Of a DNA stretch of 64,000 bases, positions 10,238 to 20,804 are shown piece after piece. The notes beneath the pieces are model-generated. The model was not told the DNA's origin, ran no database searches, and saw only the letters and a list, made by a program, of their open reading frames with translations. The stretch covers positions 1 to 64,000 of the forward strand of contig PLLO01000011.1 in the NCBI GenBank assembly GCA_003142255.1. The letters are read 5' to 3'. Both the position numbers and the translations under genes were made by a program. This DNA is from Bacteroidales bacterium (GTDB lineage Bacteria; Bacteroidota; Bacteroidia; Bacteroidales; VadinHA17). Positions within the stretch are counted from its first letter, which is position 1. The number at the start of each line of letters is the position of its first letter.

Positions 10238-11407
10238 ATGTCCAGCGAATCAAAATATTCCAGGCGCGGTGTTTCATCACAGAAAGAAGATGTCCACGCA
10301 GCAATAAAAAACATTGATAAAGGCCTTTACCCAAAAGCTTTTTGTAAAATAGTCCCTGACCTTCTCGGAGGCGACCCTGACTATTGCAATATAATGCATG
10401 CCGACGGCGCCGGAACAAAATCATCACTTGCGTATATGTACTGGAAGGAAACCGGCGATTTATCGGTCTGGAAGGGAATAGCACAGGATGCTATCGTGAT
10501 GAACCTCGACGATCTTCTTTGCGTGGGCGCTTATGAAAATATTCTTCTTTCTTCAACGATAGGACGAAACAAAAACCTCATTCCGGGCGAAATTATTTCT
10601 GCAATTATCAATGGTACCGAGGAGATACTCGGACATCTAAGGGAAATGGGAATAAGGATCCATTCTACGGGAGGAGAAACCGCAGATATCGGAGACCTTG
10701 TTCGTACAATTATTGTCGATTCAACGGTTACTGCCAGGATGAAAAGGAAAGATGTTATCTCCAACAATAATATTAAGCCTGACGATGTAATTGTAGGACT
10801 TGCATCCGATGGAATGACAACCTATGAGAATGAATACAACAGCGGAATGGGCAGCAACGGTCTCACCTCTGCCCGCCATGATGTTTTCGGACCATATCTT
10901 GCGGCTAAATACCCCGAAAGCTTCGACTCTTCACTTCCTTATGATCTTTTTTATTCTGGCAGGCTGAAGCTTACCGACCCCGTTGATGGTATGAATACTG
11001 ACACCGGAAAGCTTTTCCTTTCACCGACACGGACATATGCTCCGGTTATTAAAAAGATACTTGAGATAATGCGTCCGGAGATCCATGGAATGATACACTG
11101 TTCAGGAGGAGGGCAAACAAAAATCCTTCATTTTATTGAAAACATGCATGTTGTAAAGGATAATCTCTTCCCGATTCCGCCACTCTTCAGGATCATTCAC
11201 GAACAGTCAGAGACAGACTGGCGAGAGATGTACCAGGTATTCAATATGGGTCACCGTTTCGAGATATACACTGGCAATAAGAATGCAGAGGAGATAATCA
11301 AAATTGCTGAGAGCTTCAACCTTGAAGCAAAGATCATCGGGCACTGTGAAGCAGCTGACGACAGGAAGCTGACAATAAAATCAGAATACGGGAATTTTGA
11401 ATACTAG
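10238..11407 (+). CDS. purM: phosphoribosylformylglycinamidine cyclo-ligase (AIR synthase)
   Basis: The 389-residue protein shows the AIR synthase fold: an N-terminal ATP-binding half with [13 protein letters not shown] (near residue 54) and a DLLCVGA segment, and a C-terminal half with [12 protein letters not shown]. It closes the imidazole ring of AIR from FGAM in purine synthesis in the cytoplasm. The sequence is of the longer Bacteroidetes variety rather than the 345-residue E. coli type. It starts at the ATG at 10238, and the next gene (prfA) has its own promoter in the gap. Confidence 0.92.
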   Translation: MSSESKYSRRGVSSQKEDVHAAIKNIDKGLYPKAFCKIVPDLLGGDPDYCNIMHADGAGTKSSLAYMYWKETGDLSVWKGIAQDAIVMNLDDLLCVGAYENILLSSTIGRNKNLIPGEIISAIINGTEEILGHLREMGIRIHSTGGETADIGDLVRTIIVDSTVTARMKRKDVISNNNIKPDDVIVGLASDGMTTYENEYNSGMGSNGLTSARHDVFGPYLAAKYPESFDSSLPYDLFYSGRLKLTDPVDGMNTDTGKLFLSPTRTYAPVIKKILEIMRPEIHGMIHCSGGGQTKILHFIENMHVVKDNLFPIPPLFRIIHEQSETDWREMYQVFNMGHRFEIYTGNKNAEEIIKIAESFNLEAKIIGHCEAADDRKLTIKSEYGNFEY

Positions 11408-11479
11408 TTTTACATTCCCCCCTTCCGCTTTGCGGAACTTCGTCGCTTCACTCCTTGTCTCCCCCTCTCCATATCATTC

Positions 11480-11510
11480 TTTGTGTCTTTGCAGCTTTTT
11501 ACTAACTTTG
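11480..11510 (+). promoter_or_regulatory. prfA promoter (-33/-7)
   Basis: TTTG at 11480-11483 and TAACTTTG at 11503-11510 are separated by 19 bp, a textbook Bacteroidetes housekeeping promoter. The prfA start codon follows 21 bp later. The promoter supports starting prfA at 11532 rather than further upstream. Confidence 0.75.
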
Positions 11511-11531
11511 CACCCTGAAAATAATATTGGT

Positions 11532-12617
11532 ATGGCGAACAACATGATTCTTGAGAGGCTGGAGGGTGTGAAAACACGTTTCATAGAGGTGGGAGAGCTT
11601 CTTACCAAACCCGACATTCTCTCGGATATGGACAGGTATGTCAAGTTGAACAAAGAATATAAAGATCTTCAGCCGATTATCGAATCTTATGAAAGATATA
11701 AGCTGGCACTAAGCAATATAACCAGCACAAAAGAGCTCCTGGGAACTGAGAAGGACGAGGAAATGAGAGAAATGGCCAAGGTTGAACTTGAAGCGCTTAA
11801 CTCCCATATACCCGAGATGGAGGAAGAGATAAAGATGTTACTTATTCCTGTCGATCCTGAAGACGAGAAAAATGCAGTCATGGAGATCAGGGCTGGAACT
11901 GGAGGCGATGAGGCCAGCATTTTTGCTGGCGACCTTTTCCGCATGTACAGTAAATATTTTGAGCAGAAAGGATGGAAAGCCGAAATTAACAGGTTCTCCG
12001 AGGGAACTGCCGGAGGATATAAGGAAGTAGTTTTTAGCGTCTCGGGCGATGGCGTTTACGGGATCCTTAAATATGAATCCGGAGTTCACCGTGTTCAGCG
12101 TGTGCCGCAGACTGAAACACAAGGCCGCATTCATACGTCGGCAGCTTCAGTTGTCGTTCTTCCTGAAGCAGACGAATTTGACGTGGTGATAAAAAACGAA
12201 GATATCAGGAAAGATACCTATTGTTCGTCAGGTCCGGGCGGACAATCGGTCAATACTACATATTCAGCCATCAGGCTGACGCACATACCCACGGGTATTG
12301 TAGTCACCTGCCAGGATGAGAAATCACAGCTCAAGAACTACGATAAGGCACTTATAGAGTTGCGGACACGTCTCTATAACCTCGAGTACCAGAAATACCT
12401 CGACGAGGTTTCGCACCGGAGAAAAACGATGGTCTCAACGGGCGACAGGTCTGCAAAGATCAGAACCTATAACTACCCTCAGGGGAGGATGACCGATCAC
12501 AGGATAAACCTGACGATGTATAATCTTCCTTCAATCCTTGACGGTAACATACAGGAGATTATAGATAAGCTCCAGATGGCTGAGAATACCGAAAGACTCA
12601 AAGAAAGTAATATTTAG
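11532..12617 (+). CDS. prfA: peptide chain release factor 1
   Basis: The 361-residue protein has the RF1 decoding and catalytic motifs: [13 protein letters not shown] around residues 190-203 and [15 protein letters not shown] around 227-241, where GGQ triggers peptide release. RF1 reads UAA and UAG stop codons. The open frame extends 45 codons upstream to within purM, but homology begins at the ATG at 11532 and a promoter lies inside that upstream extension, so the shorter start is chosen. pyrF follows after 8 bp, probably co-transcribed. Confidence 0.96.
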   Translation: MANNMILERLEGVKTRFIEVGELLTKPDILSDMDRYVKLNKEYKDLQPIIESYERYKLALSNITSTKELLGTEKDEEMREMAKVELEALNSHIPEMEEEIKMLLIPVDPEDEKNAVMEIRAGTGGDEASIFAGDLFRMYSKYFEQKGWKAEINRFSEGTAGGYKEVVFSVSGDGVYGILKYESGVHRVQRVPQTETQGRIHTSAASVVVLPEADEFDVVIKNEDIRKDTYCSSGPGGQSVNTTYSAIRLTHIPTGIVVTCQDEKSQLKNYDKALIELRTRLYNLEYQKYLDEVSHRRKTMVSTGDRSAKIRTYNYPQGRMTDHRINLTMYNLPSILDGNIQEIIDKLQMAENTERLKESNI

Positions 12618-12625
12618 ACCTGACT

Positions 12626-13453
12626 ATGAACCACATACAGCTTTTCAACAACATAGTGAAGAAGCGGTCATTTTTATGTGTCGGTCTTGATACCGAGATC
12701 GATAAAATCCCTTCATTTCTCCGTAAGACCAAAGACCCTGTATTTGAGTTCAATAAGTATATAATAGACACTACCAATAAATATGCTGTCGCTTATAAGC
12801 CCAATGTGGCATTTTATGAATCAAACGGAGCGAAGGGATGGAACTCCCTTGAGGCGACTGCCAGGTACATAAAAGAGAATTATCCGGATATTTTTTTAAT
12901 TGCGGATGCAAAGCGAGGCGACATAGGCAACACTTCAAAGATGTACGCACGGGCATTTCTTGAGAACCTGCCTTTTGATGCAATTACCGTTGCACCATAT
13001 ATGGGTGAGGATTCCGTAACGCCTTTCCTGTCAGTTGAGGATAAATGGGTTGTACTTCTGGCTCTTACGTCCAACAAGGGTGCTGATGATTTTCAGTATC
13101 ATAATGAAGATGGCATAAAGCTATTTGAAAGAGTACTTTCTGTATCCCAGAAATGGGGAACCATAGATAATATGATGTATGTTGTCGGCGCAACCCGTGC
13201 CGAAATGCTAAAGGACATCCGGCAATTAGTCCCGGAACATTTCCTTCTTGTCCCCGGTGTGGGAGCCCAGGGCGGCACTCTTGACGCTGTCGCAAAATAT
13301 GGAATGACAAATAAATGCGGCCTCCTGGTAAACTCATCAAGGGGAATAATATTCGCTGATAATTCCGAAAATTTTGCAAAAACAGCGGGAGAAAAAGCCA
13401 GGGAAATGCAACTGGAGATGGAGTGCTATCTGTCCGAAAGAAACCTGGTCTGA
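12626..13453 (+). CDS. pyrF: orotidine 5'-phosphate decarboxylase
   Basis: The 275-residue protein is the longer class of OMP decarboxylase. The catalytic K-D signature [11 protein letters not shown] is at about residues 93-103, and [11 protein letters not shown] near 208 forms the phosphate-binding part. It produces UMP, the last step of de novo pyrimidine synthesis. It sits 8 bp behind prfA in the same direction and is probably in one operon with it. Confidence 0.95.
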   Translation: MNHIQLFNNIVKKRSFLCVGLDTEIDKIPSFLRKTKDPVFEFNKYIIDTTNKYAVAYKPNVAFYESNGAKGWNSLEATARYIKENYPDIFLIADAKRGDIGNTSKMYARAFLENLPFDAITVAPYMGEDSVTPFLSVEDKWVVLLALTSNKGADDFQYHNEDGIKLFERVLSVSQKWGTIDNMMYVVGATRAEMLKDIRQLVPEHFLLVPGVGAQGGTLDAVAKYGMTNKCGLLVNSSRGIIFADNSENFAKTAGEKAREMQLEMECYLSERNLV

Positions 13454-13473
13454 AATACCTGCTTATTCATTAA

Positions 13474-13596
13474 GATTGCTTCGTTGCTGCGCTCCTCGCA
13501 ATGACTATGCTTTCAATTAAAGACACTGCAAACAGAACACGGAATAGTATTTATTGTTATGTCATTGCGAGTCCGACAAAGGAGAACGAAGCAATC
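13474..13596. repeat. REP/MITE-like inverted repeat
   Basis: GATTGCTTCG...CTCGCAATGAC (13474-13505) is answered by GTCATTGCGAG...CGAAGCAATC (13561-13596) in inverted orientation with 55 bp between. Repeats of this GTCATTGCGAG/GAAGCAATC type occur between genes in many environmental bacterial genomes. No transposase is present. Confidence 0.7.
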
Positions 13597-13674
13597 CTGA
13601 CAATTAAAACTATTTGATTATAGATAGTTTATTTATAAATTTATGGTCTCGCTGACCGTAATTAATGTGCTAAA

Positions 13675-14997
13675 ATGAAAGAGGAATTTCTCCATTACCT
13701 GTGGAAATACAGTTTATACGATCCTGATAAGTTGCTCGACAATGAAGGCAATCAGATCATTGTCATCAATCCCGGGGAATATAACCGTGATTCCGGTCCG
13801 GATTTTTTCAATGCCCGTCTTAAGATTGCCGGAACCGAATGGGCCGGAAATGTCGAAATACATATCAGGTCGTCTGATTTCGACAATCACAGGCATAATA
13901 TCGATCCGGCATTTGATAATGTCATCCTTCATGTTGTTGCCGAAAATGACAGGAAGGTTTATAACACCCGTGGAGAGGAAATTCTCACTACCGGGCTGGT
14001 TTTTGACACAGATCTATATGAAAAGTACGTTGAACTTGTCAATAATCCATATATAATCGCCTGCCAGGGAGAGGTTAATAAAATCGACTCTTTTAATATC
14101 AGTCTCTGGCTTGGATCGCTGGCAGTTGAAAGGTTGCAGGCTAAATCGGAACATATACTAAAAATATTGTCTGTAACGGGCAATGACTGGGATGAGACAT
14201 TTTACAGGCTTCTATCACGTTATTTCGGTTTCAGAGTGAATACTGAACCGTTTGAAATGCTTGCCTCTGCTCTTCCCTTCAGGATAATCAGGAAACATTC
14301 TGACAATCGTTTTCAGATTGAGGCATTATTATATGGTACTGCCGGCATGCTTGAGGAAGGGTTGTTCAAGGAAGCTCTTGATGATAAATATTATAAAGAC
14401 CTTATAAAAGAATATAAGATTCTTTCGGCCAAGTATTCCCTCAATCCGGTTCATGGCTGGATATGGAAGTTTTCAAGGCTTAGACCCGCCAATTTTCCGA
14501 CAATAAGGATTTCTCAGCTTGCAGCAATGCTTTCGGTCGCCGGCGGCATTTTTTCAAAGACTCTTGAAGCCGGAACAATAGATCAGCTCAGAGGGTTGTT
14601 TGAAGTAACCGCATCAGAGTATTGGGACAACCATTTCGTTTTTGGAAAGATAAGCCGGAGTTACCCTAAGAAAACAGGATCACAGGCAACGGATATTCTA
14701 TTGATAAATGCCATAATACCTGCTGTATTTGTTTATGGAAGGTACCGTGACTCAAACGAGATAAGTGAAAAGGCTATAAAATTTCTTGAAGAGACCGACC
14801 CCGAGGACAATATCATAATCAGCGAATGGCACTCCGCCGGGATTAATGCAGATTCAGCCTTCATTACCCAGGGACTGATCCAGCTGCGAAACAACTATTG
14901 CAGGAAGAGGCGATGTCTTGATTGCGGGATTGGAAGCAAGCTATTAATGATGGGCAAGAGCCTGAAACGGGATGAAGACCTGATGCTTGAACCATGA
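13675..14997 (+). CDS. DUF2851 family protein
   Basis: The 440-residue soluble protein opens with a KEEFLHYLWK motif, followed by an NPGEYNRDSGPDFFNARLKI segment and GNVEIHIRSSDF, all characteristic of the DUF2851 family widespread in Bacteroidetes. The C-terminus has a cysteine-containing CRKRRCLDCGIG segment that may bind metal. Function is not known; a nuclease-like fold is often suggested for the GxDF / EIH motifs but I cannot confirm it. It stands alone, downstream of an inverted repeat element. Confidence 0.85.
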   Translation: MKEEFLHYLWKYSLYDPDKLLDNEGNQIIVINPGEYNRDSGPDFFNARLKIAGTEWAGNVEIHIRSSDFDNHRHNIDPAFDNVILHVVAENDRKVYNTRGEEILTTGLVFDTDLYEKYVELVNNPYIIACQGEVNKIDSFNISLWLGSLAVERLQAKSEHILKILSVTGNDWDETFYRLLSRYFGFRVNTEPFEMLASALPFRIIRKHSDNRFQIEALLYGTAGMLEEGLFKEALDDKYYKDLIKEYKILSAKYSLNPVHGWIWKFSRLRPANFPTIRISQLAAMLSVAGGIFSKTLEAGTIDQLRGLFEVTASEYWDNHFVFGKISRSYPKKTGSQATDILLINAIIPAVFVYGRYRDSNEISEKAIKFLEETDPEDNIIISEWHSAGINADSAFITQGLIQLRNNYCRKRRCLDCGIGSKLLMMGKSLKRDEDLMLEP

Positions 14998-15239
14998 AAA
15001 GAAGGAGGGCGAGAAAATCCCCCTTTGAAGGAGGTCTGGGGGATGTTTTTAAGAGATAATGAAGATCTCGTTTGACGAAAGTTTGAATTTGTTTGATGAA
15101 CAGCTGAATAATTTTGTGACCTACGCAACGACTGACTCTGCTTTCACGTCTTTAGTATGAAGGGATACAGCTTTGAAGGCGCATAATGTTTAGGAAGAAG
15201 TATATAAAAACAGAATTATTTTAAAAATTTTCTCAATTG
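14998..15239. other. intergenic stretch with ATCCCCC/GGGGGAT hairpin
   Basis: No gene is recognised. ATCCCCC (15017-15023) and GGGGGAT (15038-15044) form a small stem followed by GTTTTT, perhaps ending the DUF2851 transcript. The rest is AT-rich and featureless up to the rpsO promoter. Confidence 0.4.
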
Positions 15240-15272
15240 TTTGATAATTTACATAAAAAAGCCTTATTTTTG
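15240..15272 (+). promoter_or_regulatory. rpsO promoter (-33/-7)
   Basis: TTTG at 15240-15243 and TATTTTTG at 15265-15272 are 21 bp apart, matching the Bacteroidetes consensus. The rpsO ATG follows 57 bp downstream, leaving a leader long enough for S15 autoregulation, which is inference. Confidence 0.75.
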
Positions 15273-15329
15273 CGTTCCAAAATTGGAGACTCAATTTATT
15301 TGTGGACAAACAATATTTTAATTAGAGAC

Positions 15330-15599
15330 ATGTATTTAACAGCAGAAAAGAAACAGGAGTTTTTCAAGTCATTCGGGACGTCTGAGGCTGATACCGGGAC
15401 AACTGAGGGGCAGATAGCGCTCTTTTCGTACCGGATCAATCATCTTACTGAACATCTTAAGAAGAATAAGAATGATTTCAGTACCCAGCAGTCTCTTATC
15501 AAGCTTGTCGGGAAAAGGAGAAGGCTTCTTGATTACCTGAGAGTTAAAGATATCAACAGATATCGTGAAATCATAAAAGCGTTGAAATTACGTAAGTAG
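15330..15599 (+). CDS. rpsO: 30S ribosomal protein S15
   Basis: The 89-residue protein starting MYLTAEKKQE has the S15 rRNA-binding core (GTSEADTGTTEGQIALFSYR, then LVGKRRRLLDYL). It binds 16S rRNA helix h22 early in small-subunit assembly. The open frame extends 31 codons upstream, but the promoter lies there and family length is 88-90, so ATG 15330 is the start. It is followed by a terminator-like hairpin and pnp, the same order as in many bacteria. Confidence 0.97.
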   Translation: MYLTAEKKQEFFKSFGTSEADTGTTEGQIALFSYRINHLTEHLKKNKNDFSTQQSLIKLVGKRRRLLDYLRVKDINRYREIIKALKLRK

Positions 15600-15604
15600 G
15601 GGAG

Positions 15605-15627
15605 AAAGGCAATTAATTGCCTTTTTT
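15605..15627 (+). terminator. hairpin between rpsO and pnp
   Basis: Perfect palindrome AAAGGCAATT/AATTGCCTTT followed by T-run, 5 bp after the rpsO stop. It may terminate or attenuate transcription into pnp, or serve as a processing site. Confidence 0.75.
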
Positions 15628-15679
15628 CATATTATCTTTATACCCGATAATTTCCGCAATCATAAATCAATTCATAAAA

Positions 15680-17842
15680 ATGTTTAAAGTAAAACAGAAA
15701 ACTATTGACCTCGGCGATGGGAGACAAATAGTATTGGAAACAGGAAAGCTCGCCAGACAGGCTGACGGTGCTGTCCTTTTAAGAATGGGAAAAACAATGC
15801 TGCTGGCAACAGTTGTCGCAGCAAAAGAAGCAAAAGAGGATACTGATTTTATGCCTCTTTCGGTAGAATACAAAGAAAAATACGCATCATCCGGACGAAT
15901 TCCCGGCGGATTTATGAAAAGAGAAGCAAGGGCATCTGATTATGAGATCCTGATATCGAGGCTGGTCGACAGGGCATTGCGCCCGTTGTTCCCCGCTAAT
16001 TTTCATGCAGAGACATTTGTCACGATAAACCTTATTTCAGCCGATACTGATATAATCCCTGACGCTCTTGCCGGGCTGGCAGCTTCTGCGGCTCTGGCAG
16101 TGTCAGATGTGCCATTTAATGGTCCTATGTCAGAAGTGAGGGTTGCAAGGATAAACAAACAGTTCATCGTCAACCCGACTGCTACCCAGCTTAAGGATGC
16201 AGATATTGACCTGATGGTTGGTGCAACATTCGAGAACATATTGATGGTTGAGGGTGAAATGAAAGAAGTTTCGGAAGCCGAGATGCTTGATGCCCTTAAA
16301 GTTGCTCATGATGCTATCAGGGTTCAATGCAAGGCCCAGATGGAATTTGCTGAAGAGCTTGGAACAACGGTTAAGCGTGTTTATAGTCATGAAGTAAATG
16401 ATGAAGATCTCAGGAAAAAGGTATGGGATGAGACTTACGAAAAATGCTACCAGGCTGCAAAGGCATCAACTGCAAAGAAGCACCACCGTTATGAAGCTTT
16501 TGAGGAGGTAATCTTAAATTTTATTGCACAATATCCCGAAGGAGAAGAGGTAAACGAAACACTTGCAAAAAGATATTATCACGATGTTCTTAAGGAAGCT
16601 TCACGGCGTCTTGTCCTTGATGAACAGCTTCGTCTTGACGGAAGGAAGCCTGATGAGATAAGGCCTATAGAATGCGAAATTGATCCGCTTCCTGCCACTC
16701 ATGGTTCAGCCCTCTTTACCAGGGGAGAGACTCAGTCTCTCACGACGGTTACTCTTGGGACCAAGCTTGATGAGAAGATCATCGACGATGTTCTGAACAA
16801 GGGATCAGAGAAATTCACGCTTCATTACAATTTCCCGCCATTTGCAACCGGGGAGGCAAAAGCGGCCCGTGGTTTAAGCAGGAGAGAAATTGGTCATGGG
16901 AACCTTGCTCACAGGGCGCTCAAGAATATGCTGCCGCCCGACTCTGAGAATCCTTATGCCATCAGGGTTGTTTCTGACATTCTTGAATCGAATGGTTCAT
17001 CTTCAATGGCTACTGTTTGCGCAGGCACGCTTGCACTTATGGATGCCGGGATAAAGCTCCGCAAGCCTGTTTCAGGCATTGCAATGGGGCTCATTACCGA
17101 TAAGGATACGAAAAAATATGCCATACTCTCGGATATTCTCGGCGACGAAGACCATCTCGGAGATATGGATTTTAAAGTAGCAGGTACCCGCGACGGAATA
17201 ACTGCAACCCAGATGGATATTAAAGTAGAAGGTCTTTCTTTTGAAATTCTGACCAAAGCCCTGGCACAGGCTAATACCGGAAGAATGCATATACTTGACA
17301 TTATGACCAAGACAATTGCAGAACCTCGTCCGGAACTTAAACCTCATGCTCCGAGGATTGAAATGCTTTCAATTCCGAAGGATATGATCGGCGCACTTAT
17401 CGGCCCTGGCGGAAAAGTTATCCAGGAGATCCAGCGTACCACCGGTGCAACAATAATAGTCGAAGAGATTGACGGCCGTGGCGATGTAAACGTCTTCGGC
17501 GAGAACAAAGAAGTCATTACCGCTGCAGTTGACTGGATAAAGAAAATCGTCACTGTACCTGAGGTAGGACAGGTTTATAAAGGGAAAGTAAAGACTATAG
17601 TTCAATTCGGAGCATTCGTAGAGATACTTCCAAACAAAGACGGACTTCTTCATATATCGGAGATCGACTGGAAGAAACTAAAGACAGTAGAAGAGGTATT
17701 GAAGGTAGGTGATGAAATTGAAGTGAAACTGATAGATATTGATCCCAAAACCGGGAAGCTGAGATTATCAAGGAAGGTGCTTCTTCCGCGTCCTCCACAG
17801 CAGGAACATGAACATAAAGGTCCTGAGGATCAGAACAAATAA
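15680..17842 (+). CDS. pnp: polyribonucleotide nucleotidyltransferase (PNPase)
   Basis: The 720-residue protein has two RNase PH domains (about 10-215 and 320-545), then a KH domain with [11 protein letters not shown] (about 570) and an S1 domain (about 630-700, [24 protein letters not shown]). It degrades RNA 3' to 5' using phosphate. The ATG at 15680 fits the family start [15 protein letters not shown]; a longer upstream frame covers the rpsO hairpin and is rejected. A terminator follows. Confidence 0.97.
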   Translation: MFKVKQKTIDLGDGRQIVLETGKLARQADGAVLLRMGKTMLLATVVAAKEAKEDTDFMPLSVEYKEKYASSGRIPGGFMKREARASDYEILISRLVDRALRPLFPANFHAETFVTINLISADTDIIPDALAGLAASAALAVSDVPFNGPMSEVRVARINKQFIVNPTATQLKDADIDLMVGATFENILMVEGEMKEVSEAEMLDALKVAHDAIRVQCKAQMEFAEELGTTVKRVYSHEVNDEDLRKKVWDETYEKCYQAAKASTAKKHHRYEAFEEVILNFIAQYPEGEEVNETLAKRYYHDVLKEASRRLVLDEQLRLDGRKPDEIRPIECEIDPLPATHGSALFTRGETQSLTTVTLGTKLDEKIIDDVLNKGSEKFTLHYNFPPFATGEAKAARGLSRREIGHGNLAHRALKNMLPPDSENPYAIRVVSDILESNGSSSMATVCAGTLALMDAGIKLRKPVSGIAMGLITDKDTKKYAILSDILGDEDHLGDMDFKVAGTRDGITATQMDIKVEGLSFEILTKALAQANTGRMHILDIMTKTIAEPRPELKPHAPRIEMLSIPKDMIGALIGPGGKVIQEIQRTTGATIIVEEIDGRGDVNVFGENKEVITAAVDWIKKIVTVPEVGQVYKGKVKTIVQFGAFVEILPNKDGLLHISEIDWKKLKTVEEVLKVGDEIEVKLIDIDPKTGKLRLSRKVLLPRPPQQEHEHKGPEDQNK

Positions 17843-17845
17843 ATT

Positions 17846-17871
17846 AAAAAGGCCGTTTAACGGCCTTTTTT
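17846..17871 (+). terminator. pnp terminator
   Basis: AAAAAGGCCGTT/AACGGCCTTTTT perfect stem with T-run directly behind the pnp stop codon. Confidence 0.9.
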
Positions 17872-17929
17872 AATTGCAATTTGCCGTTCAATTTTTAATT
17901 TTGATAAGTGAACCGGAATTTGCAAGGGA

Positions 17930-18571
17930 ATGAAAATTAAGTATAATTATGTAGTAATTGAGGGTAATATCGGAGCGGGGAAAACAACCCTGGCCTGCAA
18001 GATTGCCGACCAGTTCAATGCCCGCCTCATACTTGAGCATTTTGCCGACAATCCCTTTCTTCCAAAGTTTTACGATGACCCCGGGAAGTATTCTTTTCCT
18101 CTGGAATTATCATTCCTGGCAAGCCGTTACAAGCAGCTGAAGGAAGAGCTGGTGCCACAGGACCTTTTCAAAGCCTTCACGGTGGCCGATTATTATTTCA
18201 TGAAATCGCTTGTATTTGCAGCATCCACACTTGACGGTGATGAATTTAATCTATACCGGCAGATATTTTACATCATTTATGGTTCACTTCCCAAACCCGA
18301 TATTTTCGTATACCTTCATCTTACTCCTGACAGGCTGCTTCAGAATATTGAAAAGCGTGGAAGGGACTATGAGAAATCCATTACATTGGATTACCTCCAG
18401 AAAATACAGGACAGCTATTTCAACTTCTTTAAGCAGAATCCCGAAAACAAATACCTTGTAATAGATATAAATAACTTCGATTTTGTTGCTAATGAAAGTC
18501 ACTACAGGAAGATTGTAGATACCATATTCTTCGATGATTATCCTGCAGGTATGAATATGGTGATTTTATAA
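17930..18571 (+). CDS. deoxynucleoside kinase (dNK family)
   Basis: The 213-residue protein begins with the P-loop EGNIGAGKTTLA (about residues 10-21), has the ERS-like/LEHF segment and the lid RGRDYEKSI near 147 that characterise dNK-type kinases of deoxyadenosine/deoxyguanosine. It phosphorylates salvaged deoxynucleosides with ATP in the cytoplasm. Length and motifs agree with Bacteroidetes members. Exact nucleoside preference cannot be read from sequence. The gene has no operon partner. Confidence 0.88.
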   Translation: MKIKYNYVVIEGNIGAGKTTLACKIADQFNARLILEHFADNPFLPKFYDDPGKYSFPLELSFLASRYKQLKEELVPQDLFKAFTVADYYFMKSLVFAASTLDGDEFNLYRQIFYIIYGSLPKPDIFVYLHLTPDRLLQNIEKRGRDYEKSITLDYLQKIQDSYFNFFKQNPENKYLVIDINNFDFVANESHYRKIVDTIFFDDYPAGMNMVIL

Positions 18572-18637
18572 TTATCTTATTGAGGGACCGGAATATATAT
18601 GAAACCAAAGAATCTTCTGACTATAGCTGAAATCAAA

Positions 18638-18704
18638 TGTGTGAATGGTGTAATATATTCTTATAATTTTATAACAGTTATCATTTTAAGAAGGTTCAAC
18701 TTTG
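18638..18704 (+). promoter_or_regulatory. stress-regulon element, copy 1 (remote)
   Basis: TGTGTGAAT at 18638, first half-site ending GTAAT at 18654, second half-site ending ATAAC at 18675, and TTTG at 18701-18704 after exactly 25 bp. Same architecture as the copies at 44-60 kb. No clear ORF follows directly; the next gene is the TPR lipoprotein at 19041, which also has its own promoter. It could be a distal second promoter or the promoter of a small RNA. Confidence 0.7.
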
Positions 18705-18940
18705 CCCGTAGTTATCTATGTATGAATATCCGGAATAAGAAGTAATACAAACCGAACAATGTTTGAAGTCTAATATAAGATTTCCACAGAACAGGTTTAA
18801 ATTATCCGAAGAAGTTTTGTACAGGTGACTTTGGAAAAATAATAGGGGACATTTATATAACAGGCCGTTTATAGCTTGTTTAACTACAAATTATTAAAAT
18901 TTTGTCAATCATTAATTGCAGTCATATTATTTTATTTAAT

Positions 18941-18973
18941 TTGCTTTACATCCGACTATTTTATTTAAATTTG
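18941..18973 (+). promoter_or_regulatory. proximal promoter of TPR lipoprotein gene
   Basis: TTG at 18941-18943 and TAAATTTG at 18966-18973, spacing 22 bp, 67 bp before the start codon at 19041. Fits the Bacteroidetes consensus. Confidence 0.6.
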
Positions 18974-19040
18974 CAATAAGTTAGTACATTGTTCAACATA
19001 TATGCAATAAACAGATCATAAACAAATAACTTTTTTTACT

Positions 19041-20756
19041 ATGAAAAAATTCAGCACCTATTTTATCCTTATCCTGGCAGCAGCTGTTTTATCCAGTTGC
19101 AGCGGCCTGAATAAGATGAAGAAAAACGAAGGCTTGATTAAGTACGAGGTTACTCCTAAAGTACTCGAAGCCCATGCAGGCCTTGTAAATGTGACAATCA
19201 AAGGACAGTTCCCGGCTAAGTATTTCGATAAAAAGACTACACTTACCGCTACTCCGGTTCTTACCTACAATGGAGGTGAAACTGCATTTGAAAAAGTTCA
19301 GGTAGTGCAGGGTGAAAGCGTTCAGGCCAATAATAAAGTTATCTCATATAACGGGGGTGATTTCACCTATACTGCTTCTGTTCCTTATAAAGACGCAATG
19401 AAGGTTTCACAGCTGATGTTAAAAGTTCATGCAGAGAGAGGCAAGAAAAGCCTTGATCTTGATCCCGTTAAATTAGCTGATGGTGTTATAGCAACTTCAA
19501 CACTTGTTGAAAAAGTAGGCAAAACAATATCTTTGAAAGATCAGTTCGTAAGGGTCACTCCTGAGAACCAGTCAGCCGATATCAACTACATTATTAATAA
19601 ATATGATATCCGCCCGGCAGAGCTTAAGGAAGCAGATGTCACTGCCATGATGAATTACATTAAAAACGTTTCTGCTGATTCAACCCGCCATTTTAAAACT
19701 GCTACTGTCAGTTCATATGCTTCCCCCGACGGCAAATTTGCCTCAAATGAAAAACTTTCCGGAAACAGAGGCACAACTGCTGACAAATTCATTAAAAAAG
19801 GATTCGATAAGATAGAAGCTGCAAAAGCTGCCAATTTCTTTAATGAAAAGACCACCGCTGAAGACTGGGATGGTTTTAAAACAGAAGTTACAAACTCATC
19901 ATTACAGGACAAAGATCTTATCCTTCGCGTACTTTCAATGTACTCCGATCCTGACGTTCGTGAAAGAGAAATCAAGAACATGTCAGCTGCTTTCGAATCT
20001 CTGAAAACTGACATCCTTCCGAAACTCAGAAGGTCACAGTTCTTTATCGATGTTGATAAAATAGGACGCAGTGATGAGCAGATTCTTGCACAGGCTAAAT
20101 CAGATCCTAAGGTTCTGAGCCTTGAAGAAATGCTTTATGCAGCTACTCTGACCAAGGATGCCAACGAACAGCTTGCATTCTATAAGGCTGCTTCCGAAGC
20201 TTATCCGAAAGACTTCCGCGCTGCTAATAACGTAGGTGTTGCCCTTATGTCACTTGGCAAAACCGACGAGGCTATCGCTGCTTTCGAAAAAGCAAAAGCT
20301 ATCGAGAATAACGATGTAATTAAAAGTAACCTTGGCATGGCATCTTTAGCTAAAGATGACCTTACTAAAGCTGCTGAATATTTCAATTCGATGACTGCTG
20401 CCACAAATGAATCAAAGTGGGGCCTTGGAGTTATTGCAATTACCAAGGGCGAATATGATCAGGCAGTTAACTTTTTCGGTTCAGAGCCTTGCTTCAACCT
20501 TGCTCTTGCTCAGCTTCTTAAAGGCGATGCCAATAAAGCAAAAGCCACTCTCGATGCCATGAAGGAAATGTGCAAATGCGGAAAACCATCATACCTGAAA
20601 GCAGTTGTAGGCGCACGCCTCGACAACAGGGACTATATGCTGAACGGTCTCCGCGAAGCCGTTGGATTCAACGCTGACTGGAAAGCTTACGCAAAAACCG
20701 ACCTCGAACTTGCTAAATATTGGAATGACGATACATTCAAGTCGACAGTTCAGTAA
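19041..20756 (+). CDS. TPR-containing outer membrane lipoprotein with degenerate OmpA-like domain
   Basis: The 571-residue protein has a lipoprotein signal (LSSC lipobox, Cys at about 20), an N-terminal beta-rich region with internal duplication (30-170), a segment SSYASPDGKFASNEKLSGNR around 225-245 resembling a degenerate OmpA-type domain, and C-terminal TPR units (about 375-470). Such proteins are abundant envelope lipoproteins in Bacteroidales; function is unknown. It has a proximal consensus promoter and a stress-type element 340 bp upstream, so it may be induced together with the 44-60 kb genes. Confidence 0.75.
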   Translation: MKKFSTYFILILAAAVLSSCSGLNKMKKNEGLIKYEVTPKVLEAHAGLVNVTIKGQFPAKYFDKKTTLTATPVLTYNGGETAFEKVQVVQGESVQANNKVISYNGGDFTYTASVPYKDAMKVSQLMLKVHAERGKKSLDLDPVKLADGVIATSTLVEKVGKTISLKDQFVRVTPENQSADINYIINKYDIRPAELKEADVTAMMNYIKNVSADSTRHFKTATVSSYASPDGKFASNEKLSGNRGTTADKFIKKGFDKIEAAKAANFFNEKTTAEDWDGFKTEVTNSSLQDKDLILRVLSMYSDPDVREREIKNMSAAFESLKTDILPKLRRSQFFIDVDKIGRSDEQILAQAKSDPKVLSLEEMLYAATLTKDANEQLAFYKAASEAYPKDFRAANNVGVALMSLGKTDEAIAAFEKAKAIENNDVIKSNLGMASLAKDDLTKAAEYFNSMTAATNESKWGLGVIAITKGEYDQAVNFFGSEPCFNLALAQLLKGDANKAKATLDAMKEMCKCGKPSYLKAVVGARLDNRDYMLNGLREAVGFNADWKAYAKTDLELAKYWNDDTFKSTVQ

Positions 20757-20771
20757 TAAAGTATATTGATT

Positions 20772-20804
20772 AAAAAAGCCGCCTCGCTAGGGCGGCTTTT
20801 TTAT
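20772..20804. terminator. bidirectional terminator
   Basis: AAAAAAGCCGCC / GGCGGCTTTTTT stem flanked by A- and T-runs lies between two convergent genes and can serve both. Confidence 0.9.

Noticed and set aside
11397-11531. N-terminal extension of prfA
   Set aside because: It contains the prfA promoter and overlaps purM; family similarity starts at 11532.
15617-15679. N-terminal extension of pnp
   Set aside because: It covers the rpsO-pnp hairpin and codes for a hydrophobic stretch absent from PNPase.
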